From: Nanobdellota archaeon
GTDB lineage: Archaea; Nanobdellota; Nanobdellia; Pacearchaeales; UBA12030
DNA length: 10,250 nt
NCBI GenBank assembly: GCA_018829485.1
Contig: JAHJTU010000008.1
Coordinates: 1 to 10,250, forward strand
Direction of reading: 5' to 3'
Shown here one piece after another: positions 5,883 through 10,250 of the stretch. The notes under the pieces were generated by a model that searched no databases, was not told the origin of the DNA, and was given only the letters and a program-made list of their open reading frames with translations. Every line of letters begins with the position of its first letter. Position 1 is the first letter of the stretch. Position numbers and translations under genes: made by a program.

Positions 5883-5937
5883 ACTTGTATTTTACTTGTA
5901 CTTTACTTACCAAAAAGTAGGCATAGAGTTGTATTTG
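5883..5937. repeat. Phased 11-base repeats between divergent genes (operator candidate)
   Basis: ACTTGTATTTT at 5883-5893 is followed directly by ACTTGTACTTT at 5894-5904 and a partial third copy, ACTTACC, at 5905. A further copy, AGTTGTATTTG, lies at 5927-5937, exactly 44 bases (four times 11) from the first. The outer copies also share the preceding CATAG. Eleven-base steps put all copies on nearly the same face of the helix. The block lies between the first small gene and the winged-helix gene, just upstream of the latter's TATA box, so it may be the binding site of that regulator. Confidence 0.55.
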
Positions 5938-5948
5938 GTTTTGGGAAG

Positions 5949-5966
5949 GTTTTTAAGGTTTTATAG
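5949..5966 (+). promoter_or_regulatory. TATA-like region of the winged-helix gene
   Basis: GTTTTTAAGG (5949-5958) and TTTTATAG (about 5959-5966) are two overlapping TATA candidates. Start sites about 25 bases downstream would fall at about 5979 or 5990. This is past the ATG at 5968 and before the ATG at 5995, which is why I chose 5995 as the start of the regulator. Confidence 0.45.
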
Positions 5967-5994
5967 CATGGATTTATCAGGTAAAGGGAAAAGA

Positions 5995-6846
5995 ATGTTA
6001 AATGAGGAGATTAAAAGCAAAATACTTGATTCTGTAAGGGAAAAGCCAAGAAGCATAGATGAACTTGCAACAATTATTAAGAAGAATTGGAGAACAGCTG
6101 ATAGATATATTCAGAAAATAGCAGAAACAGAGGGTAATATTGCTATAAGAACATTTAGAGAAGGAACAAGAGGTGCATTAAAGATTGTTTATTGGATGCC
6201 ACCTGAAGCTATTCATTCTACTGAATTCCAAGAAAGGCTTTTCAGGCAAATAGAAGCAGGAAGAGATAAGAAAGATTTTTCACCTTCTGAGATTTATCAA
6301 TATGTAAGTCCTGGCAAAAAAGAAGCAAAGATTCTTACAGAGAAAGCATATAATTCAAAAGATAATTTTGAAGAATTTAAAGAAAAAATAATGAAGGCAA
6401 AACATGAGATTTTCTTTTTTTCAGGTAATTTGACTTTTAGCAATATTGGTTATCATGATAAAAAAATTCTTGAAGTTATTGAAGAACTTGCAAAAAAAGG
6501 AGTTAGGACAAAGATTCTTACAAGAGTTGAGATTCCTGGAATAGATAATATCAAGAATATTTTGGCAATAAATAATAAAATAGGAAAAAAGATGGTTGAT
6601 TTAAGGCATTGTTTTCAGCCATTGAGAATAACTGTTGTTGATGATAGGGTTGCAATGTTTAAGGAATTAAGTGATCCAAAAGATTATGCTAAAGGAGAAT
6701 TAAAAGAGAAAATAATTGCTTTGTATTATGTTTATGATAAGAAATGGATTGAATGGCTGAAGAAAGTTTTCTGGGAGCTTTTTAGGGCATCTATATCAGC
6801 TGAGAGAAGAATTGAAGATATTGAGAAGATAAAATTTGTTAAATAA
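5995..6846 (+). CDS. Winged-helix regulator with degenerate PLD/TrmB-like domain
   Basis: The protein is 283 aa from 5995. Residues 1-68 form a winged helix: EEIKSKILDSVREKPRSIDE, then a recognition-helix region KKNWRTADRYIQKIA, then a wing ending KIVYWMPP. Residues 125-260 resemble the PLD-like ligand-binding half of TrmB-type regulators: FKEKIMKAKHEIFFFSGNL, VIEELAKKGVRTKILTR, and LRHCFQPLRITVVDDRVAMF. In phospholipase D enzymes the last block carries HxK followed by Asp five residues after the Lys. Here it reads PLR with the Asp kept, so it is unlikely to be an enzyme and more likely a sensor. The gene faces the small-gene run and has phased repeats in front of it, which suggests autoregulation and control of the run. 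An ATG at 5968 would add 9 residues, and one at 5896 would read through the repeats and is unlikely. Confidence 0.75.
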   Translation: MLNEEIKSKILDSVREKPRSIDELATIIKKNWRTADRYIQKIAETEGNIAIRTFREGTRGALKIVYWMPPEAIHSTEFQERLFRQIEAGRDKKDFSPSEIYQYVSPGKKEAKILTEKAYNSKDNFEEFKEKIMKAKHEIFFFSGNLTFSNIGYHDKKILEVIEELAKKGVRTKILTRVEIPGIDNIKNILAINNKIGKKMVDLRHCFQPLRITVVDDRVAMFKELSDPKDYAKGELKEKIIALYYVYDKKWIEWLKKVFWELFRASISAERRIEDIEKIKFVK

Positions 6847-6866
6847 AGGTTGGGAGAAACCTTTTT
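6845..6866 (+). terminator. Hairpin with T run at the regulator stop codon
   Basis: AAAGGTT (6845-6851) pairs with AACCTTT (6858-6864) around a six-base GGGAGA loop, followed by two more T. It starts inside the TAA stop. It looks like a short intrinsic-type terminator. It also overlaps the TATA box of the next gene, so it may instead be a protein-binding inverted repeat. Confidence 0.4.
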
Positions 6867-6871
6867 ATAAT
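6861..6871 (+). promoter_or_regulatory. TATA box for the coiled-coil protein gene
   Basis: CTTTTTATAAT lies 33-43 bases before the ATG at 6904, which would give a leader of about ten bases. A second TATA-like string, TTTTATAAAAA, at 6887-6897 is too close to the ATG to drive it with full coding. Confidence 0.45.
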
Positions 6872-6903
6872 TGCACTTCTTTATGATTTTATAAAAAGAG
6901 AGC

Positions 6904-7248
6904 ATGGCATATGTTGATTTAAGGCCTTTTAAGCCAAAGAAAAAGAAAACTGTATTGGAAGATGCTAATGCAGATGCAAGTACGAGTGTTGGAACAAGCA
7001 CTGATACAAATGTAGAATCTGATTTTTTTTCTAATTTAGCTGGTGTTGGCGATACAAGTGCTAGTGCAAGTACTGGTACAAGTGCTTCACAAGGTTTTAG
7101 TTCAACTGCTGTTTCAAGCAAAGATGATGTTATTGAAATACTTAATTTATTGCATGAAAAATTAAGTAAAATAGAAGACAAAATATACAGAATGGAAAGA
7201 AAGCTTGATAATATTGATGAAAAAAACCACAGTACTTATGGTGACTAA
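6904..7248 (+). CDS. Small protein with low-complexity linker and coiled coil, unknown
   Basis: This 114-residue protein has three parts. The N-terminus, MAYVDLRPFKPKKKK, is basic and looks like a docking peptide. Residues 19-73 are a Ser/Thr/Ala/Gly-rich, acidic linker with repeated TSTS/SAS motifs and an FFSNLAG island. Residues 73-106 (DDVIEILNLLHEKLSKIEDK, then IYRMERKLDN) show heptad spacing of Leu/Ile and should form a coiled coil, probably a dimer. There is no signal peptide. The layout suggests an adaptor linking a binding peptide to an oligomeric helix, but this is only inference. The gene stands alone between a hairpin and the TATA box of the hydrolase gene. The ATG at 6904 is preferred because the conserved-looking MAYVDLRPF follows a promoter at suitable distance. 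Confidence 0.65.
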   Translation: MAYVDLRPFKPKKKKTVLEDANADASTSVGTSTDTNVESDFFSNLAGVGDTSASASTGTSASQGFSSTAVSSKDDVIEILNLLHEKLSKIEDKIYRMERKLDNIDEKNHSTYGD

Positions 7249-7263
7249 TCTAATTTATTTAAA

Positions 7264-7274
7264 GTATTTAAACT
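7264..7274 (+). promoter_or_regulatory. TATA box for the alpha/beta hydrolase gene
   Basis: GTATTTAAACT has its centre about 25 bases before the ATG at 7294. No Shine-Dalgarno site follows, so the transcript is probably leaderless. Confidence 0.55.
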
Positions 7275-7293
7275 TAAGTTCTTTTGAATTTTA

Positions 7294-8364
7294 ATGAGAA
7301 AAGTAATAGAAAAGAGAATTATTTTCATCTTACTTGTTTTAATTATTTTACTTCTAATATTCTCCCCACATGTATTAGCCTTATGGAAAAGTTTTGCTTT
7401 GATAGGTAATATCTTTTTTCAAGGAGATAATAAGCCTTTAAAAGGAGAAATCCAAAAAATTGAAGTTAGTTACAAAAGTGGAGAAAAAGAATTTATTGCA
7501 GATATTTATTTACCAAAAACACAAGCAAAAAAAGCAGTAATAATTTATTCTCCACTTGTAAGAGATGCAAGAGAGGATGTAGCATTAATAAACTTGGCTG
7601 AAACTTTTGCCAAGCTTGATATATTAGCATTTATACCATTTGAAAAAGAAAAAGAATATGGTTTAATAAGTGAAGACGATGTAGAAGATGTGGTATCAGC
7701 ATTTCTTTTTTTAAAAAATTTTACAAAAGAAGATGACATAGATAATATGGGTATCTTTGGAATTAGCTATGGGATTGGTCCAGTATTAGCAGCATCAACA
7801 GATGAAAGAATAAAAGATGATGTGAAATTTATATTTTCCTTAGGAGGCTATTATGATTTAAAGAATTTAATTAAATTTGCTTCCACTAAAAGCTTTGAAT
7901 ATGGTGAAATAAAAGGCGAATTTGAACCTAATCCATATACAAAAGAAGTTATGCAAATAAGTTTACTTGAATTTACAAAAGAAGATAAATATGGAAATTT
8001 ATCAGTTTATAATATTCTTTCAAATAAAGAAGCAGAAAAATTTGAAGAACTTTATAAAGATTTATCTATAGAATTAAAAGAAAACATAGAAGAAATTTCA
8101 CCAAAAAATTATATAGACAAATTAAATCCAAACATAAAAATCTTTATTATACATTCACCAACAGATAATTATGTTCCATATACAGAAAGTTTGAGATTTT
8201 ATGATTCTTTATCAGAAGAACAAAAAAAACACACAAAAATTGCAATTATGGGCACATTTGGACATGCTGTACCAGAAGAACTTAATTTACAAACACTTTT
8301 TTCTATTTACATTCCAAACTTAGGAAAGCTTTTATTAATAACTTATAATTTTATTCTGATTTAA
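7294..8364 (+). CDS. Membrane-anchored or exported alpha/beta hydrolase
   Basis: The 356-residue protein starts MRKVIEKRI, then has a long hydrophobic segment (about residues 9-30) that is an uncleaved anchor or signal peptide. It has no lipobox cysteine. The rest fits an alpha/beta hydrolase: strands KKAVIIYSP and ILAFIPF, the nucleophile elbow GISYG with Ser158, a strand plus Asp291 in FIIHSPTDNYVP, and His324 in GTFGHAVPEE. A cap-like insert lies at about residues 190-275 and includes an acidic helical part. The fold covers esterases, peptidases and acyltransferases, so the substrate cannot be read from the sequence. The S9-peptidase/dienelactone-hydrolase branch is the closest impression. 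The active site should face outside the cell if the N-terminus is an anchor. The last 11 residues are hydrophobic. The 3' end overlaps the convergent DUF357 gene by 14 bases. Confidence 0.8.
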   Translation: MRKVIEKRIIFILLVLIILLLIFSPHVLALWKSFALIGNIFFQGDNKPLKGEIQKIEVSYKSGEKEFIADIYLPKTQAKKAVIIYSPLVRDAREDVALINLAETFAKLDILAFIPFEKEKEYGLISEDDVEDVVSAFLFLKNFTKEDDIDNMGIFGISYGIGPVLAASTDERIKDDVKFIFSLGGYYDLKNLIKFASTKSFEYGEIKGEFEPNPYTKEVMQISLLEFTKEDKYGNLSVYNILSNKEAEKFEELYKDLSIELKENIEEISPKNYIDKLNPNIKIFIIHSPTDNYVPYTESLRFYDSLSEEQKKHTKIAIMGTFGHAVPEELNLQTLFSIYIPNLGKLLLITYNFILI

Positions 8365-8617
8365 TTAATTTCAATTCTCTTAAAATTTGAAGCCAAGCCC
8401 ATGCCCATATTATTGCTTCAAATGCTAATATGTGTTTGCCTTTTTGTGTAAAGTGCTTGCAATCAGAAATATATGCTTTGATATTTATTATGTATTCTTT
8501 GTTCTGTGTTGTTTCCTTTATTTTTGACATTTCCTTTTCTATTTTAGAAAGCCATTTACTTGTTTCATTTTTTAGTTCTCTTTCTGTCTTGTCTGTTTTG
8601 TTTGTTTTGTCCTGCAT
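8351..8617 (-). CDS. DUF357 family protein
   Basis: This 88-residue protein matches the archaeal DUF357 family: a charged N-terminal helix (KWLSKIEKEMSKIKETT), then the hallmark block NIKAYISDCKHFTQKGKHIL and AFEAIIWAWAWLQI, in which the pattern A-x-x-Y-x-x-D-x-x-x-F-x-x-x-G is kept except that Cys replaces a common Ala after the Asp. The family is a short helical hairpin protein of unknown function, widespread in archaea, and is one reason I call this DNA archaeal. The length is typical. The gene is divergent from lspA, with only 46 bases between the start codons, so the two promoters overlap. Its 3' end overlaps the hydrolase gene. Confidence 0.8.
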   Translation of the reverse strand: MQDKTNKTDKTERELKNETSKWLSKIEKEMSKIKETTQNKEYIINIKAYISDCKHFTQKGKHILAFEAIIWAWAWLQILRELKLIKSE

Positions 8618-8630
8618 TTTATAAAAACAT

Positions 8631-8647
8631 AAAGTTTATTTAATAAC
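8631..8647. promoter_or_regulatory. Overlapping divergent TATA boxes, DUF357 gene and lspA
   Basis: The rightward strand reads AAAGTTTATTTAATAAC, with TTTATTTAA about 25 bases before the lspA ATG at 8664. The same bases on the minus strand read TTAAATAAA, 17-25 bases before the DUF357 ATG at 8617. One AT-rich block may serve both genes, so their transcription may compete. Confidence 0.5.
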
Positions 8648-8663
8648 TTTTCTTATTCTTAAA

Positions 8664-9146
8664 ATGAAAAAAGAGATTGCTAAAGTACCTAAAGATAATA
8701 GCATGGTTTTTCTTATTATTGCTATCTTTGTTCTTATTATTGACAGAATTACAAAATATATGGCTTTGCAAACAAGTTATGTTAAGAATTATGGCTTGCT
8801 TTTTGGTTTATTTTCTAGTCCTTCTTTAAAATGGAGTTATATTTTTGCAATTTCTCTTGTACTTGTCTTTTTATTGTATGTTTTTTCTTTGAAAGATGTT
8901 AAAAAGAATATAAGATTGCAAATTGGTTTGGTTTTTATGATTGCTGGCTTGCTTGGCAATTTAATTGATAGATTAATTTATGGTTTTGTTATTGATTTTA
9001 TTAATATACAAATAACTGTTTTTAATTTTGCAGATGCAAGTATTACATTAGGTGCTTTATTTGTTTTATTTGAGTTATTTAAAAGAAAAGGTAAAAGAAA
9101 ACCAAAAGAAGAGATTATTAGAAACAAAAGGAGAGTAAAGAAATAA
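8664..9146 (+). CDS. lspA: Lipoprotein signal peptidase (signal peptidase II)
   Basis: LspA is a membrane aspartyl protease that cuts the signal peptide of prolipoproteins just before the lipid-modified cysteine. At 160 residues it has the usual length and about four membrane spans (near 13-27, 57-75, 86-101 and 118-138). The family motifs are all visible: IDRITK (residues 26-31), NYGLLFGL (42-49), GLLGNLIDR with catalytic Asp102, GFVIDF (107-112), and FNFADASITLG with catalytic Asp124. The C-terminal 25 residues form a very basic tail that is longer than common. The stop shares one base with the lgt ATG (TAATG), so the two are cotranscribed and coupled. It is unusual in what otherwise looks like archaeal DNA, because most archaea lack recognisable LspA. 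The ATG fits the TATA spacing. Confidence 0.93.
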   Translation: MKKEIAKVPKDNSMVFLIIAIFVLIIDRITKYMALQTSYVKNYGLLFGLFSSPSLKWSYIFAISLVLVFLLYVFSLKDVKKNIRLQIGLVFMIAGLLGNLIDRLIYGFVIDFINIQITVFNFADASITLGALFVLFELFKRKGKRKPKEEIIRNKRRVKK

Positions 9147-9874
9147 TGCCATATCCATATCCAGTATTATTTAAAATTGGAAGCTTGAATGTTTATACTT
9201 TTGGATTTTTCATGTTAATTGGATTCATTCTTGCTTTATGGCTTGCATTAAGAAGAAAAGGCAAGGTGCATGAAGAACATATCTATAATGTTGCAATTAT
9301 TTCTTTGCTTGCTGGTATTATTGGTTCAAGAATTGCTTTTTTTATTCTTTCACCACAATATTTGCATTCTTTTTTTGATTTTATTGCAATATGGCAAGGT
9401 GGTATGAGTTTTTTTGGTGGATTTGTATTTGCTCTTGTTTTAGTTTATTGGTATGCAAGAAAAAATAAGTTAGATTATTGGAATATTCTTGATATATTTG
9501 CTCCCTCATTAGCATTAGCAATTGCATTAACAAGAATTGGAGCATTTATTGCAGGTGTAAATCCTGGGTTGCCTTCTGAATTACCATGGGCAATAATCTT
9601 GAATGGAATTCCAACACATCCTGCTGCATTATATCATGCATTAGCAAATTTTGCAATATTCTTTATTTTAATTTTTGCAAGTAAGAAACTTAGAAAGCAT
9701 TTCTTGCCTGGATATTTATTCATATTCTTTATGCTTTTATTTGGTGTAGAACGTTTTGTAAATGACTTTTTCAGAGCTTATGATGCATTAATATCAATAA
9801 TGTTAGCAAGGACAATATGGCCTTTACTTATTATTATTTCTGGGTATTTATTGTGGTTTAGAAAGAAGAAGTAG
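9146..9874 (+). CDS. lgt: Prolipoprotein diacylglyceryl transferase homologue, divergent
   Basis: Lgt moves a lipid group from a membrane phospholipid to the lipobox cysteine, the step before LspA. This 242-residue membrane protein has the family order: FGFFMLIGFILALWLALRR (residues 19-37), GIIGSRIAF, IWQGGMSFFGG (82-92), LTRIGAFIAG with Arg130, PTHPAALYHAL (156-166), and ERFVNDFFRAYD (202-213). Aligned by eye to E. coli Lgt, Arg143, Gly154, Arg239 and Arg246 are kept (Arg130, Gly141, Arg203, Arg210). By contrast, Tyr26, His103, Asn146, Glu151 and Glu243 are replaced by Phe19, Phe90, Ala133, Val138 and Asp207. Either it is a divergent enzyme, perhaps using an archaeal ether lipid, or its activity has changed. 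The pairing with lspA argues that it still acts on lipoproteins. GGAG lies about 12 bases upstream. The 3' end overlaps the convergent gene by 27 bases. Confidence 0.88.
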   Translation: MPYPYPVLFKIGSLNVYTFGFFMLIGFILALWLALRRKGKVHEEHIYNVAIISLLAGIIGSRIAFFILSPQYLHSFFDFIAIWQGGMSFFGGFVFALVLVYWYARKNKLDYWNILDIFAPSLALAIALTRIGAFIAGVNPGLPSELPWAIILNGIPTHPAALYHALANFAIFFILIFASKKLRKHFLPGYLFIFFMLLFGVERFVNDFFRAYDALISIMLARTIWPLLIIISGYLLWFRKKK

Positions 9875-10250
9875 AGATAAGTGAGGGAAATCAATATCTT
9901 TTTTATTAAATGTTTCTAAAGTTCTAAATTCTGTTGGTAATTGTGGATATTTTTCCATTAAGATATTTTCAACTTTTTGTTCTTCACGTTTCTTATTAAT
10001 TTTACTTGGTTTTTTAAATCTAAGTCCAAATATTTTAAATTCCTTGAAAGGATCAGAATCTGCATGTAATATTTCATGAACAAAACCCCTAGCAACATAT
10101 TCTAATGAATTCTTAGCAGCAATACCAATAATTTTCCTTGTAAATTCACAAACACCATATGCATAAGCACCACCTTCAAGAGTTCTAAAAGCAGGTGTAT
10201 CAATAAATTCTATTCTATAATTTTTCCCTCTTGCTGTTCTATAAGTGTTT
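9848..10250 (-). CDS. Partial HExxH metallopeptidase-like protein (C-terminal 133 aa)
   Basis: An open frame enters from the right edge on the minus strand and stops at TAA 9848-9850; the start lies outside the window. The visible part has FIDTPAFRTLEGGAYAYGVC, then SLEYVARGFVHEILHADSD with a HEILH zinc-binding motif (visible residues 58-62, bases 10064-10078). About 27 residues later comes KREEQKVENILM, whose Glu residues could supply the third zinc ligand, as in gluzincin-type peptidases. No membrane segment is seen in this part. It could be a small intracellular metallopeptidase of the kind encoded near toxin-antitoxin or phage genes, but the family cannot be fixed from a fragment. Its last nine codons overlap the 3' end of lgt on the opposite strand. 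Confidence 0.7.
   Translation of the reverse strand, partial: NTYRTARGKNYRIEFIDTPAFRTLEGGAYAYGVCEFTRKIIGIAAKNSLEYVARGFVHEILHADSDPFKEFKIFGLRFKKPSKINKKREEQKVENILMEKYPQLPTEFRTLETFNKKDIDFPHLSLLLLSKPQ

Noticed and set aside
5896..5994. An earlier ATG at 5896 that would lengthen the winged-helix protein by 33 residues
   Set aside because: The added codons run through the phased repeats and the TATA region, and the extra residues do not look like part of a winged helix.
6964..7090. Short DNA repeats in the Ser/Thr/Ala linker of the 114-aa protein as a tandem repeat or CRISPR-like array
   Set aside because: The units are irregular and simply reflect repeated Ser, Thr and Ala codons; no constant repeat and spacer lengths are present.
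6732..7181. A 149-codon minus-strand open frame
   Set aside because: It lies opposite the regulator's end and the coiled-coil gene, crosses their promoter, and its composition mirrors their codons. The plus-strand genes explain the region.
167..8364. Search for a lipoprotein substrate: signal peptides of the secreted protein (167) and the hydrolase (7294)
   Set aside because: Neither has a cysteine in a lipobox position, so neither is a likely Lgt/LspA substrate.

Overview
This strongly AT-rich window most likely comes from an archaeon, plausibly a DPANN lineage of the Woesearchaeota/Pacearchaeota kind. Three things point that way. TATA-like boxes sit about 25 bases upstream of many start codons that lack a leader. 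A DUF357 protein, an archaeal family, is present. The secreted protein at the left carries a DUF5667 region. The lineage is an inference; no rRNA or tRNA gene is visible here. Genes are packed tightly, and no stretch above 300 bases lacks a gene.

Left part (1-3158): the 5' end of a gene that leaves the window leftwards, a divergent gene for a secreted DUF5667 + Kazal-like protein, then two unrecognised minus-strand genes: a charged low-complexity protein of 233 aa and a helical protein of 469 aa. These two share an exact 22-base segment.

Middle part (3199-6846): a minus-strand run of eight small genes, read from 5870 down to 3199. Most of them overlap or nearly abut, and several have strong Shine-Dalgarno sites. 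The run includes two tandem paralogues that look like glutaredoxin folds without their cysteines, and two proteins sharing a C-terminal module. Facing the run is a gene for a winged-helix regulator with a degenerate PLD-like/TrmB-like C-terminal domain. The 125 bases between them hold copies of an 11-base motif in 11-base phase. I recognise no described system here, and this is the best candidate for an undescribed accessory cassette.

Right part (6904-10250): a small protein with a low-complexity linker and a coiled coil, a membrane-anchored alpha/beta hydrolase with a visible Ser-Asp-His triad, a convergent DUF357 gene, then an lspA-lgt operon. LspA has its full catalytic motifs. The Lgt homologue keeps the family layout but has replaced several residues known to matter in E. 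coli Lgt. A convergent, incomplete gene for an HExxH metallopeptidase-like protein overlaps the end of lgt and runs off the right edge.

No lipobox-bearing signal peptide is visible in the window, so the substrates of the lipoprotein pathway lie elsewhere. Function can be assigned with confidence only to LspA, Lgt, the hydrolase fold, the DUF357 membership and the Kazal-like domain.
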